Assembly (NCBI GenBank): GCA_013397435.1
Contig: VZRG01000290.1
Location: 589,907-653,906 of the forward strand
Source: Erythrocercus mccallii
Lineage: Eukaryota; Chordata; Aves; Passeriformes; Dicruridae
Direction of reading: 5' to 3'
Length of the DNA stretch: 64,000 bases
A model generated the notes under the pieces. It had not been told where the DNA came from. It did not search any database and was given only the letters and a program-made list of their open reading frames with translations. The first letter of the stretch is position 1. The number at the start of each line of letters is the position of its first letter. The position numbers and the translations under genes were made by a program. Below, piece after piece: positions 1-13,480 of the stretch.

Positions 1-2269
1 TTCTGAGGGATACAACTATAAACAAATAGAGACAATACATGGAGGTCATGGTACAAGATGTACCTGTTACTGTTTTCTCTGGGTGATATTTTAAAAAGCC
101 ATATATTCACTGGCATGGCCTTGTCTTGATTGAACAACAGAAAAGTCAGGTGTTTTACATCAAGAGTACTTCAATCAAGAAACATGACAGGTTTGACATT
201 TAAAAAGTGAATGATGTGACAGTCACAACAAGATACATCTTACAGCTACATCAGTGGATTTATACATTTGCAGGAAGTCTGAATTATGCCTTCATGAGCA
301 GGTGGTGTTTTCAACCTGAAACTCTTCCAAAGTTATCACTCATATGACAAAAAAATGTATAATTTCATAGCTGACAGGTTTTGTAACAAGTGCTGCTTGA
401 GAGTAGGCAAAGACCTGATAAAACATCATGCAACAGGTCATATCTAGGTAAACATATCTACAGATGTTTACCATAGTAAACTACCAAGACGGTTTTATAA
501 GCAGACAAAATAAAGGTTTTTTTGAGTGTTTTTGTGTCTTGATTTCAGATAGGATAGATTAAATTTTTTCTCAGTAGCTGGTACATTGCTGTGTTTTGGA
601 TTCATAATGATAATAATGCTGATAGCAAAATGATGTTTTGATTTTTTTGCTAAATTGGGTTTGTCTTAAGTCAAGGTGGTAAGCAGGTGGTAAGCAATTG
701 GTAAGCAACTGTGTCGTGAATCACTTGTTTGGCTTTTTTCCTCTCCATTATTTCTATTATTATTATTATATTTTCCCATAATTATTGTACTCTTCTTATT
801 TCAACCTGCAAGTTTTGATTCCCCTCCTCATTCCACCAGTGTGAGGGGAAGAAAAGGGAGTTGAGTGGCTCTGTGGTTCTTAATTTCCAGCTGGGAAAAC
901 ATGACAATGTTGCTGTGTTTATGTTAACAACATATTTTTCTTTTAAACTAAGAAGAAACAAGATAACACAGACTTACTTTTCAGGAGGTTTTTTTATATG
1001 TCACCAGTGGGATACATATTCCATTTTTTTATAAAATGTAACCACATAAAAATCACCATTTTCTCATCATCAATGTGCAATAAGTAATGATGTAAGAGCA
1101 ACCAGCATGAGATGCCTGATTCCAGTAATGCAGTAAAACCTAAATTGGAACTTGGACATGAATTAAAAATCTAAATACCAAATTTTCACTCCAAAACATT
1201 CTTAATCATTGACTAAGTCCAGAAGTATTTACACACTATATGCACTGTACCACCAATGTGTAGTGCAGTATACTTAATTCTGTTGCAGTTATTCCATCCT
1301 CCTGCCAGCTTGGTACATAGATACTCTGCAAAAAAAATATATTGTATTCCAAGGAAAAATATATGTTAACTGAAACGTTTTTGTGATATATAGGTAAAAT
1401 TTAAGATGTGTGAGGCCTGAAAACTGCTTTGAAGTGGACAAGATTGACAAAGGATGGGAAAGATAATAATGGAAGTTATACGGGAGTTACTATATCATAA
1501 CAGCATCAAAACAGAAAATGTAGTTCTGTTGTGAAAGATGTAATCAGATAATATCTCTTCTGAAAGATGTGACACAACTCATCAGATCTGTAACAACTAA
1601 TCTTATTAAGTCTGACAAACTAAAGTGACATTATAACAGCATGATATAATTTAAGAATATTAAAAAATAAGATATTTGAGAACTTGCATGGGTCTTGAAA
1701 GACGTATGAGCAAAGAAGGGTGGGTTCATATAGGAAGGAGTCAAATAAACAAAAATCTATTAATCCAGATGAAATATTCCAAGGTACTTTGAAACTAATT
1801 TTGAAAGAAAATGACATAAGCAAAGATAATTGGGGAAAAGAATCTCCAAACCCCACAAAATTCTATGTGGGTTCCAAAGAGAAAGTTCATGCTAAATTTA
1901 AAAAGTTAGTTCATTTTGTAGAGAAGAATGAATAGTATTAGTCAAATATTTAATCTCTTCATGGGAAATTTTAAGTGAAGTCTGTAAATACAGATATTGG
2001 CACCAGAATGTATAACACTATTAAAATTGAGGAACTGGAAATGACTGTGATTTCTGTTGGAGCACTACCAGACTAGGAGAAAATATCTACTGGAAGTTTT
2101 CATATATCTATTTTGGGACATATCTTGCTTAATATTTTCTCTCTGATATAAGATTAAGCACAAGAATTTAATTTTCTTCATGGCATAAGTTTAGGAGATA
2201 TTATTAAAACCAAGGAAGACTCAAATGTTACAGAAACATCACAATGAACTTAAAAACTGTAATCATATA
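1..2269. other. AT-rich non-coding background
   Basis: I see no gene in this stretch. The open frames (for example 60-80 codons around 1620-1935 on both strands) overlap each other in antisense and show no recognisable motif or splice context. The only local structure is a three-copy 11-bp tandem repeat near 675-707, listed separately, and a short TTA-type run near 754-770. Confidence 0.7.
675..707. repeat. 11-bp tandem repeat, three copies
   Basis: Three consecutive units read ggtggtaagca, ggtggtaagca and attggtaagca. The first two are identical and the third differs at its first two bases. Each unit contains ggtaag, which resembles a splice-donor consensus, but nothing around it suggests an exon. 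Most likely a slippage-derived minisatellite seed. Confidence 0.85.
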
Positions 2270-2736
2270 TGTTGTGAGCGCAGTGAGGGAAGACAAGCAA
2301 CAACTAATATAGTTGATAAGCAAGCTCCGATTTATTACTGATCACATTGCATCTTTTATATTTTTCATTATTAAAATTATGCATATTTGCCACATATTTG
2401 TTACTAGCTCATTGGTTACTCTAAGTCACTCTATACATTGGCATCTAAATTATTGGTCAGTAAAATCAGCTATGTCAGTATAGCCCACCCCTTAATTTGT
2501 TACATCTATAACCTTCTTCTACATTCTTTCTTAATAAACAGTATCATCTTAATCTATATCCTGTTTTCTCATTGTCCTTTCCCATCGGAGAGTATCATCT
2601 TCCCATGGGACAATATTCTCTTCCCATGAGTCAGCTTCAAATCCCAATAATATTGGTTACTTTCTTAAACAGAGGATTTTACAAATAATTGCTCCATAGA
2701 GGAATGGCCTTGCTCTTGCAACCATTCCTCAATACA
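2270..2736 (-). mobile_element. Solo LTR of an endogenous retrovirus
   Basis: Read on the minus strand this has LTR architecture. It begins TGTATTGAG (right edge) and ends CTCACAACA (left edge), so the ends form an imperfect inverted repeat (TGTTGTGAG against TGTATTGAG) with TG...CA termini. Along the minus strand there are CCAAT boxes (as attggt near 2450 and 2413 on the plus strand), a TATA box (TATAAAAG at 2353-2360) and a polyadenylation signal AATAAA (2331-2336), followed by a short U5. The polyA signal lies just downstream of the TATA box, an arrangement like that of avian alpharetrovirus-type LTRs. Near the U3 edge, 2701-2728 can fold into a hairpin with GGAATGG arms. A 4-bp flank, tata, occurs on both sides, but it is too AT-rich to be strong evidence of target-site duplication. 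No internal retroviral region flanks it, so it is probably a solo LTR. Family not identified. Confidence 0.68.
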
Positions 2737-4257
2737 TATACTCTGTTTTATATGTATAAAGAACCATTTGAAAGCATGCAGCTGTGGAATCAGAAGAATT
2801 ACATGGAAATTGTTACCCTGAATGATTTTTTTGTGCAGATTCTCTCATATTGGCCTTCAGAGAAAAAGAATTAACTGGGCCACATATCAGCCTAACATCA
2901 GGAAGATTTTTTTTCCTACAAAAGGCATCTCTTAACTGGTAAGTTCTCAGGAGAGCAAAATTTCACATATCTGATCTGTACATACCTGCCAACACCAAGG
3001 GTTCATGTCTATAATATTCACATAAATGTCTAAAACTCCTTTGAATTACAGTCAAATGAAGCTGGTTATGTCCCAGAACTGATATGAGTGCTGCCTTTTA
3101 TAACAGCATTCTCGGGCATGGAAATTAGAGAGGAAAATAGAAAGAGAGCAGATTCACACACCTGTCTCTCTGTGAATATTATTATGTTTGTTGGACAGCA
3201 AGTTATCAGCACACCTCCCTCACATTCAGGGTGCAGTGAATGAGCAGGCTTTGCTTTTTACCCGATTCCAAAAGCATTAGTGGCAGATGAGAAAGCTCCT
3301 GAAATGACATAGTCCTTAATCACTGATTATTTCCCAAATACATTTGCTTCCCCTCTAATATTACCTTGTGAATATACTGCTAGTGAGGGTTGTAAAGAAA
3401 ATATAGAATGATTTCATAGTGTTTGTCTACTACTACTACTACTACTACTACTGTTTGTCTACTACTTCTACTGTTTTTCTTGACACTTTCCCAGGCAATA
3501 GGCTAAAGTTTATGAAACCTATCAGTAAAATATTTTTACTGATCATGCCAGTCAATTAGGCTTTACTTCACACATTGTGGCACATCTTTAGTATGCTGTG
3601 GAATGGATCTGCAAAGTTAACACTAGTTTTTTAATAATTAAGATTCCAAACTCAGATCTCTATATGTATCATGAGCATATATATTAATTTATCAAAGAAC
3701 TATATCTAAATATCTAGATGAGTTTTATCTAAAATAGATAAAATAGTATCTACTTTTTCTTTTGCTACAATAAAATCAAGTCTTCCTTTTATTAAAGAAA
3801 GAATATGAATTTTAGAATAGTGCCCCAACCTAATTTTGGTTCTAAAAGTTTTGGAAAGTGTATATATGATTAAATTGCTTGAGCAGTCAGGGTTGGAAAC
3901 TGGGGGGGAAATATCTATCCAGAGCAATTTAATATGCTATTTTAAGAAGAGAACGGTGAAATTTTCATCTATCTCTTAATTCCTATATTTTTATATTCCC
4001 ACTAAGTAAGTTTTCTTTTGAATTTAACTACATCATTTCAGAAAAAAACTTCACTTATGCTATAATATTAGTGTTGCATATCTTTGTACAAAATAACAAT
4101 TTTCTGTTGAGTACAGACCACTGTGTGCCAAAATCCACTACCTACTTACTGAAAAAGCTAATCAAATAAGTGTAGTGTTCCATTTGAAGTACATGGGCTT
4201 CCATATTACCCATTTGTAGCAGTGTGCTTTTTAGGCCATTTCATATCCATATTTTCC
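2737..4257. other. AT-rich non-coding background
   Basis: No gene recognised. The region contains a (TAC)n microsatellite at 3428-3452. The minus-strand frame at 3706-3927 is 73 codons with no motif and is best treated as chance. Confidence 0.65.
3428..3452. repeat. (TAC)n trinucleotide microsatellite
   Basis: About eight uninterrupted TAC units, followed after a short gap (tgtttgtc) by an imperfect second block ending near 3472. Simple slippage repeat with no coding context. Confidence 0.9.
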
Positions 4258-4672
4258 TGTTATGGTTCAACCCAGTACACCCCTGTTTTCCCCTCAGTTT
4301 TTGGTATGACCCAGATGTTGCAACTTTCCCCTTCTCCTATTCCCCAGCCTATCCCACCTTACCTTTCCCTAATCCCCTCCCATGCTTTGCAAGCATTGGG
4401 TGGTCATCCTAAACCCCAACCCCTTCTGGTGTCTGTGTGCACAAAAAGGGGACTCGCAGGTGGCAAGATCGCCTCGGTACCACCATGTGGTGAATAAACC
4501 AGCCATGTTGACCCCCCAAGGCACGGAGTGCTGTTTCCATCTGTCCCTGCTCCGATGCCATCAATAACTGGGATCCGCAGAGCTCGTAGGGGGCTGTGTC
4601 GCACCCCGCGCATTGCCGCCTCTCCTGAAGCACCCCCCGGAGCACAGGGGCCCAGAGGGGGAAAACCCTACA
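4258..4672 (+). mobile_element. Probable solo LTR, GC-rich 3' half
   Basis: The block starts TGTTATGGTTCAACCC and ends near ...AACCCTACA, giving TG...CA termini of a plausible LTR about 415 bp long. Its first half is pyrimidine-rich. A polyadenylation signal AATAAA sits at 4493-4498, followed by a GC- and CpG-rich stretch (gcgcattgccgcc, ggatccgcagagctcg) that looks like R/U5 and contrasts sharply with the AT-rich flanks. I could not find a clean target-site duplication, so both edges, especially the right one, are approximate. Several overlapping short frames on both strands come from the GC-rich composition and are not genes. The family is unidentified; an ERVL-like avian LTR is a guess. 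Confidence 0.55.
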
Positions 4673-7600
4673 CCCATTCAACCAAAATCAACAAAATTAA
4701 ATGACAGTTTTACTCTCACACAGTTTACTTTATTTTAAATCTTCCAATTTTTTTTTTAATTAGGTCCATTGCAGTGCACCTGTCTCTTAAAAGTTTCCCT
4801 CACTCACAAAAAATAAAATTAAATAAAAATAAAATATATAATTTTTAAAAAATATAGGCAATTTGTATAATTTTCTTATTTCAAGAGAGGAATATATTTC
4901 ATATTGTGCTTTTTTTTTCCTGGCCTTGACAAAACCTAAGTAAAAAAAAAAAAAAAAGTAGAATTGAAAATAATTTGAATAAAATAATTTGAAATCTCAA
5001 GCAAATCACTCAATATCCGTTTTCATTACCAACTAGAGGTCTACTGCAGTTTTCAAAATGTTAGGTTGAGGTTCATAACCATTTTGAAATCCTTGACCCT
5101 ACCCTAGAGAATGTGGTTTTTTTTTTCCTTTCCCTAGGAAATGTGTTTACTTATGAAATCTTAAAGAAAGAAGGCCTACAAACCCCTGTTTCTGAACACT
5201 TTAAGTGATTTCTGTCTTCTATTTCTTCCTTTCCTTTGGGAATGGGAAAATGCACAGTACTTAACATCCTACCAACACCGACTACTGCTGTAAAGCACTA
5301 GAAATGTTCAGTGCAATCCATTAGGGACAAGAAGCATTTCAAGCCTACATAACATGCTGAGAAGTACACCAAAATAAAGTGTAGGTGTTGGTTTCGTACA
5401 TTTTTACTTTAACATGTGTGTGTATGTTTAGGCTTGAGAGAAATCAGTGGATGGGGTTTTTTTTACTCTGAAAATATTTTATTAATTGGGAAATTTTTAT
5501 CAGTACTGATATACTGATATATATCAGTACTGAGGAAATAACTTCATGTATGAATGCTCATTTTTCTATGGCCTATATTTTTGTATCTTCTAAACAACTA
5601 TTAATAGCAATTATTATTGATAATAGAGCAGCATTTTTTCTTTATTTTAGTCCCTAATAATCCTAGAACACCCATCAATTCAATATTTACTGCTGATCAT
5701 TAATTATTTTTAAAAACCAGATAACAATAAAACTGTGATTACGTGGCAAAATGATTAATCTCTAGAACCAAAAAGACATACTTTTTAGTGACTGACTTCT
5801 TCCCTGATTTCACTTTGAGGAGTCCAGGCAAAAATCTGACTCAAAAGAAAATCTCTAAGAGAAATGCATAAACTGATTTACTGAATAAATTAATCAAAAA
5901 AGAGAGCATTGTAACTTCAAAAGAAAATATTTTTCCACATATGTGGTATCATATGCTTTAAGTAAGAAAAGTGGGCTAGAGTAGGTAGTATGTAAAAAAC
6001 AGCCTAAAGCTTAAAACAATTATTGTGTTGCTGTCTTTAACACCATCTCCTTTCACTCATAATCTTCATGAATCTGGCAGCTGGCCAGCTAACCTGTTAC
6101 AGCTGTGAAGACTTTGTGGTGTCCCACTCAATGAATTGCATCTCTCCCGTTTTCTTTCATCTTCATGGCAAAAACCTTAATGATGTCCTGTTTTTCCAGC
6201 GGTATCATCTACAGTTTTCTCAATTTTATTTTATAGTGCTGTTGTCAAATAGCACAGAAATGAATAACAATTTAATTGCAGAGATATCATATGCAAAAGC
6301 TAAGCATTTGTTTAAAAGGTGGAGTAAATATGTCTTTTGAGACCTGATTCACTAATTAAAAAAAGATACGAATTAACAAAAGGGCCAAATCTGCATTAAT
6401 TATTCTGACAAGAATGAAAGTTTGGAAACACAGGAAGCAGAGACTATTTCTTCACACCACAGAGCTAATATGAGGATCAAAATTTCATTTAATGTAGAGA
6501 TGTTCATTATTGAAGTGCTAGTCTTTTTAATAAAAGCAAATTCTTCAGACTTTGAATTCTTAGGGATGTGCAAATTGCATGTTTAAAATAACAAGCTAAA
6601 ATCATTATTAAAGGTCTCACTTGAATCTATGTTTTTGCCTGGTTTTATTTTTTTAAACTTTTTTGCTATGCTCCTAAAAGTTTCCTGGTATTTTCATTTC
6701 CTACAGGCTCATCTTGAATAGACAGTGGTAGAGTCTTGTGTTTTTGTGAGAGATATAAATAAATCTCACTCTCATTTTCTAGCAAAATCATTCCTTGCAT
6801 CTGATAGGAAGCTAGGACAGAAACGAAAGCAGATTCTTTTGCCTTTAATTAGACTGCTCTTACAACGGTAGATAGTGAATACACTTATTGACATATTTGC
6901 AAATATTGAGTTTAGAAGTTTTCCTGGACTCCTAAATAAGAATCATTCTCATTTTTCTGTATTACTCACACTTTCTATGACATTGAAGTGGAATATTGTG
7001 ATATTGATATGAATATGAGGAACTCCTTTGCAAATATTAAACTTTAAATCAGAATTCAGCCAAGTGTTATGAAATCACTGGTATTATTAGCATAAGAAAT
7101 AGTCAACATTATGGAATTTGACACTTGGAAGAGACTCACTTTAATATCATAATTTTTAATTCAAAGTAGTTTCATTAATTTTTTCTAAACACTTTTTTGA
7201 TTAAAAATATAAAAGATTTGTATGTAAAATTATTAATTTCTATTTAAATTGGTTTTATTTTTTTTAAGTAAATTGTTTTTTAATGCTTCTGTAGTTTAAA
7301 CTTAAACACATATAACTATGAGAAGTGGGAAAAAGGATCCTATTTTGCTGCATAATATTTTAAAACTTAAAGGATGGAAAATGGGATGGATGCCAGCTCA
7401 GGTATATCTTGGTACACCAAATGCCTTTTAGACTTCCTATGTTGTGGCTACACATGGCTACTAGAAATTATAGAAACGTTAGAACATTGCACACTTGCAG
7501 GATTTCTGGTGGTGTAGCCCAAAGGACTTACCCATAACGGCTGCAGCAAAACCATCTTTTCTCATTATATTCTACCTATTTCAAAGATGATTCCTACTAT

Positions 7601-10545
7601 CATTTTCCCACATTTTTTTTCTTTTCTACCTTTCATTTACTTTACCTGAGACCATGAATATTACAATCTAGAAAGTGTGCTTCTCATTTTAGTTGTACAT
7701 CATACTTCTGTCTCTCTGCTAAAGACGTCTTTTCTATTGCAATGTTTCAACTACACATATTTTTCTTCCCTCCTTCTCCAAATGTGTAGGGGCCTTCACA
7801 TGAATCTCACAGCTGGCACAATCCACAGTTGTTAATATTCCACATATTTAGTATGTTAAAATTTACCACAACCTTTGTTTATTCTCCAAGATTCCCAAGA
7901 CTGCTCTAGTATTTCTTCTACATGTCATTTGTCTGCAAGGTGTTAATTTAATGATTTTCAGTTAAAAAACATCAGCAAAAAAAACTAGAGAAATATCTTT
8001 AGTGTTTGAATTCATATATTGGAGGGAGAAAAGTCTAGGATTTAACTTTCTTACTTTTTTTTTTTTCAAACCTGGTTTTTCTTATGTACTTACATCATTG
8101 TGGCAACTGTGATATTATCAACCTACTGAAAAATATATTCAGAAATTTTTTTCACATTTATCAAAAACTTGAGTCAATTTCATCAATTTATATTTCAAAT
8201 ATTTATATATAAAAATGAAAACATTATCTTACCCTTATAGCCCTCTTTTTAGAAGGTGCTATGGTGGAATACAAGAGTGATCTGAAAATCTTCACAGCCA
8301 GAGCAGGTGAATATTCATAATGATGTCTTCAGAGCATAGGATAAATCCTGAAAGTCAAGTTCAGTTGCCTTAGAGAACAGATGGAACTTCTCATAATCCT
8401 CATATAACATGATTTATTGCACGAGTAAATAATCATACTAAGCCACTGAGAAATCCTTTAATGTTTAGATGGGTAATTTTTTTGTTTTTTATCATAAAGA
8501 CATTTAACAATAAAATGAGTGTAGTTTTCTAATGAATTGTCCTTAATAAAAAAAATGTGTTTCTAAAATTTTTTTTGAAACAAAAAAAAATATTAATTTT
8601 TGTTTTCTCCTTTTTCAGTAGATAATGGATTTTTTTTCTTTGCTTTATTTCATGATTTAGAAACAAGAAATTCTGTAACATATTTATATAACCATTTAAA
8701 GAAGGAAAAAGTAAATTTTACTAGGGCCATGTCTGGAAAATTCTTCTTTTCCTTCTTAGTACCTGAGTTACTACACATGAGTTCCACAATCGGAATACGG
8801 CTATACAGGTTTGCTAAATGACACAAGCCACATTAGTAAAGTATGTGGTAGGCACCACTAAATACCACAGCATGATAAGATAAACCAATATCATACAAAG
8901 TCTGACACTTGCTTTAGAGTAACTACCCAATAAGTCTTTCTATTGTTGCACCATTTGCCGTTAATATGTTCATTCTTCCCAGTCATGCAGTTAAGGCTCT
9001 CCTTTTCAAACAAGGTGAAAGAAAAACATATTTAGTTCTTCCATATCCCTATGTACATATTGCATATAAATTAATATTTTGTATCAATATTAAGTCTAGA
9101 ACTCAAAATTATGGTTTTTCCCATTATAAATTTCTTTCTTAATTTTTGTGGTTCTTGCAAGTTCTCCTTCTTTCACATCTTTTGTGGTACAGGCTATGCA
9201 ATACCTCTTTGTGGAGCCAGGATGAAATTCTGAATTATGACAAACCTTCTCAGTGTTATGAAAATTTTATGTTTTATTCAAGCTTTTAGGAAAAGTCACC
9301 TAGAAGTTGACATGGACAAAATATTGTCACCATTTAAAATATATGCAATGGGTAAATTCATATAGAAAATATGTTGTCACATTATGTTCTTATAGCTAAT
9401 AAAATAAATTACTTGCCAAAGCCAAGGAGAAAGGACGTTAAATTGACATCACAAATTATCAGATCTCTGCCTATTCCTTTGTGATGACCAGACCATAATT
9501 TCCACATTATGATGTTCAGCTAATTTCAGATATGCTGAACTATCATGGCAATACTTAAACACCTTAAGATGGCAGAAGTGAAAGTCCTGAAAGTAGCAAT
9601 AATATAGGTAAAAGGCAATGAAAGCTAAAGGGTAGCTGAGAGAGGTTGATGATTACCCATTTCAATTTTCTGATGTCAGGGCCACCACCTTAGGGACATT
9701 TATTGTTGCCAACAAAGTTAACGTGAAAGTCAGTAAGTTCTTTTGTGTTTGATAAAATAAATGTTTAAAGACAGTTGGAAATCTAACTTATAAATGGTAG
9801 AATTTATTTTTATTTTTATCTGTGTATAAATGTGATAAAAAATTAAAACAAGAAATCTGAGTAAATTATTTCATAGTAGTTTATGTAGTAATTATAATTA
9901 CCTAACTAAGGAAAGAAAATTAAAAAGTAATTTAGGAAAAAATAATCCTTAGTCTGTCATCAGCAGCAATCAGCCCTTACTACAGACTCATAACCTGTCT
10001 TCCCTTCCCCCCATCCAACACCTACTTCAGCAATTAATCATTTTCACAGCTTCTTTCACATTCAGCCAGCTTCTTTTATTCAGTGTCCCAGAAGTATGAT
10101 CTTACATTGTATCCATCTGTTTTTCTCACTTGTATTCTCAATAATATTGAGGATAAGAGAGAAGCAATGTCCTCTATTTCAACTCTGATAACCATCCTGG
10201 TGATCTCTTGCTTGTCTTACTTCATGCAAATTCTCATTCACCATGTTCAGCTGTATACTGAAACATTCATGATGAAGTTTGTGTAAATAATTAATCTCCT
10301 AGAATGTACTAAGATTTCCTCTGCAGTTCTGAATATTGAGATTTTATTAAGCTTCATGTTTTGGTTAAATGAGTGTAGAATTCCTGAAGAATAATAAAAT
10401 TATGTCAGGCTACCTTGACCATCTGTTAAACAATAAATAACAATAGATTTTGCTGTTGAAATTGGCATTTTTTTCAAAAGTACTACCATTTATTTTCCAC
10501 AATGTCAGGCTGCATTATTGTAATAAAATGGATGTTGTAGAATAA
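4673..10545. other. AT-rich non-coding background, about 5.9 kb
   Basis: No gene, CR1 tail or LTR recognised. It contains an A16 run (4942-4957), a palindromic duplicated motif at 5499-5533 and many short homopolymer runs. The longest frames (90 codons at 6068-6340, 73 at 8600-8821) have no family motif, no codon-use signal I can point to and no splice context. Confidence 0.65.
5499..5533. repeat. Duplicated 12-bp palindrome
   Basis: The perfect palindrome atcagtactgat at 5499-5510 recurs as atcagtactga at 5523-5533, 24 bp downstream, with gatatactgatatat between. The segment can fold on itself in several ways. Likely a local duplication; no function inferred. Confidence 0.75.
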
Positions 10546-11526
10546 TGTAGTGGGTTGAACCTGGATGAATTCCAGACACCTACCAATGCCACTTTATCAC
10601 TCCACAACTGAACAGGGGAGAGAAAGAATTACAAAGGTTTGTGAGTTGAGATAAGGATTGGGAAAGTTCACTCATGAAATACCAACACATGCAAAACAGA
10701 CTGAGGTTAAGGAAATCAACTGTACTTATTGCCAACAAAATCAGAGCAGGATAACAAGAAGCAAAATAAATCTTATAAACACCTTTTGCCCATCCCTCCC
10801 TCCTTCTGAAGCTGTATCTTCTCCCGCCACACTGGTGCAGGGAGACAGAGAATGGGGTTTATGGTTCATCACACATTATTCCTGCCTCTGCTGAGGAAGA
10901 AAAATCCTTGCTCTGCTCCAGCATGGGGTACCTCCCGCAGAAGACATTACTCCATTAATTTCTCCAAAGTGAATCCATCCCATGGGAGACAGCTTTCTAC
11001 AAATCTGCTCCAGTGTAGGCTCCTCTTTCCATGGGTCTGAAGGTGCCTGCCAGTAGCCTCTTCCAGCTCAGCTTTCCCACAGGTCCACATGCTCTTTCAG
11101 GCATCCTCCTCCAGCATGCAAGAGTTCTCCACAGGCTTCAGGTACATCTCTGCATCTGTGTGATTCTCCATGTGCTGCAGGGGCACACCTGCCTCACCAT
11201 GGGGTGTAGAGGAATCTCAGCTCCAGCATCCTGGAGCATCCTCTGCCCCTCCTTCTCCATGACCTTGGTGTCTGCAGAGTTGTTCCTCTCACATGTTCTC
11301 ACTCCCCTCTCCTCTGGCCACAATTAATCTGCACAATACCTTTTTTCCTTCTTACCTGTGTTATCACAGAGGCCAAGCTACTATTTCTGATTGGCTTGGC
11401 CTTGGCTGGTGGCGTGTCCATCTTGGAGCCAGCTGCCAGACATAGAGGGAGCCTCTGGCAGCTTCTCACAAAAGCCACCCCTGTATCTGCCCCGCTATCA
11501 AAACCTCACCAGGGAAACCCAAAGCA
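10546..11526 (-). mobile_element. Avian endogenous retrovirus LTR, long type with internal repeats
   Basis: I recognise the overall sequence as a common bird LTR of about 1 kb. On the plus strand it runs from TGTAGTGGGTTGAACC to ...GGGAAACCCAAAGCA. The functional orientation is minus: a CCAAT box (attgg at 11390-11394 on the plus strand) lies in U3, followed by a weakened TATA region near 11355, a long transcribed segment and a degenerate polyadenylation hexamer (AATAAG, near 10736). The middle holds diverged repeats of a ctccagc...tggg / ccca(t/c)gggag type (about 10910-11200), whose copy number varies between members of this LTR type as I recall it. The 61-codon minus frame at 11138-11323 lies inside the LTR and is not a gene. 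Neither end shows a clear target-site duplication, and no retroviral interior is adjacent, so it is probably an old solo LTR. Confidence 0.85.
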
Positions 11527-13480
11527 AAACTTAAAAGAGAAAGCTCACATAGTAGCACTTCAACTTAGGACTGATTACTAATGCTAAAAATTATTCACAT
11601 TTTTTAAGATAACTACAGTATAAAGAATGAAAATTTGATCTTTTAATAGGAACTTAAAAGAATCGTTAATAGCAAGTAGTATTATAGGTAGTGTTATTTA
11701 GGTAGTACCTAAAATGTATATTTCAGCAGTTAAATTACAAAAACATAGACTGTAGTTAATTTTTACACCTGGTGTCCTGGGTTGAATCCACTCACTTCTA
11801 ATGAAAAGAGACAGGATGGGAACTGAGTATGAAAATTGTGTGTGGATTAGTGGAAAGAACTGGTAATAGAAGATATATTAGAAAAGAAGGAAAATAAGAC
11901 AAATAAGGAAGAAATATAATGATGCTACTACAAAATGGCAAAACAAAGTGGGAATTGAAAAGGTTGACATTTGCAGAAATAAAATTATGTAGGATGTAAT
12001 TTCATTATCTAACTTTTTTTTCTCAGTTGACAAAAAGCGCTGTCAGATCAGAAGACCTGCTGCAGAAATAAATAAGCCTCAGGGTATGATAGAGAATCAA
12101 AATCAAGATGAACAAGAGATGAAATATTGTAGGTATTTGTCCACAATTATGATGAAGTAATATCTGCTCTGTCTTCCAGATTTGTCTCTAACAACCGTTC
12201 TGTTTCCACATTAGACACCTAGCTTTTGCTCCAGGCATAAAATATTTCTTGTTGGCACTTATTTGTTGAATTTACCTTTCTTTGACATGTATGATGTTTT
12301 CAGATTCTCTGAAACCAAATTCTATTTTACTAATAGTTTGAATGCTGTGTATTGATAAAATAATACCATGTGCATTGTCAATTTTCTCCAGAGATCTCAG
12401 TATAACAGGTGAATCATTGTGAGCTAATAAGAATATTCAAGTATTACTACAGATATTATGGTGACCATACAACTCTTCTTGAATATCTGGGATTGTTTAT
12501 CCTAAAATGGGTAATACTTGAGTTGAATTAGGCATTGTTAACACAGAACTGCCTCCAGAGGAATTAAAGAAAAATTTTAGAAGACCATTTCTTTCCACCT
12601 AAATGCAGTGAGGCTCACAGAATATGAGACATAAGAATGTTGTTAATTGTAGTGCAATTACCAATGAATTGAAGGTTACCTCTCTACTGCACTGTAGAAC
12701 ACAACTGTCCCTTCAGTACATACATGTTTAGAAGGGCAGAAAAATATCTGTTAAATATTGCTGATGGTGTGGTTTAAATGCATTTATAATGCAAGGGCTT
12801 ATACACTTATATTTGTATTTATATCTCTTCCTTAAAAAGAAACAGATAGGCTTCTATGACCTAGGAAATAGGAGAAAGGCAAAGAACAGGACATATAATG
12901 TCAGTTTCTGTTGAATCAATCTTCCCAGCTACTAAAGGCTCAAGAGAAGTACTTCTTGAACTACAATAATTACATTGTTATGCATGCAATTTTTTCATTA
13001 ACTTCATCTCTTTAACAGTCTGAGATTACTAAAAATTGTCCATGTCAGTAGCTTAAAATTGTAACCTCCAAAATGATGCCTTACAAGTATTTTGAAAGAT
13101 ATTCATAGTTTTCCAGTGTGGACTCACATGAACAAAATCCAGATGACTTGGATTGAGGCAAGGTTATGTACCTTATCAAATGCTTTATAAAGCCAAACTG
13201 TAGACTAAAAATATATTTCTTATGATATGACTAGCAACCTATTTGCAAGGACATTAAGTTATCAGAGGAATTTTCTTTAGCATATATACCATTGAGATAT
13301 CTATTTCACATTTCTGTGAAAGTTTTTAAGTCTTGTGTTTGTTACTTAATTATCTAGACCTTTATCTACACCAAATGACTTTCATTTCTAGTCTTTCAAA
13401 TCCTGAAGATGAAAATAGGATGGAAAAGAGTCATATTTAAGGAGAAAGTAGATTGACATGTCTTCTAGGACAACAACTAT
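11527..13480. other. AT-rich background with one exon-like segment
   Basis: Mostly featureless AT-rich sequence. The only thing of note is the acceptor/donor-bounded open segment at 12027-12132, listed separately. Nothing else in the interval resembles a gene or a repeat I know. Confidence 0.6.
12027..12132 (+). other. Exon-like open segment, unproven
   Basis: A polypyrimidine tract ending in tttttttctcag (splice-acceptor-like) is followed by 106 bp that stays open in one frame and then by AG|GTATTT, a possible splice donor. In that frame the peptide begins DKKRCQIRRPAAEINKPQ and continues hydrophilic and charged, rich in Gln, Glu and Asn. The frame stays open past the donor for only about ten more codons before a stop. 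I do not recognise the peptide as part of any family. In 64 kb of AT-rich DNA a short acceptor-ORF-donor coincidence is expected by chance, so this is a candidate only, and no partner exon was found nearby. Confidence 0.15.
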
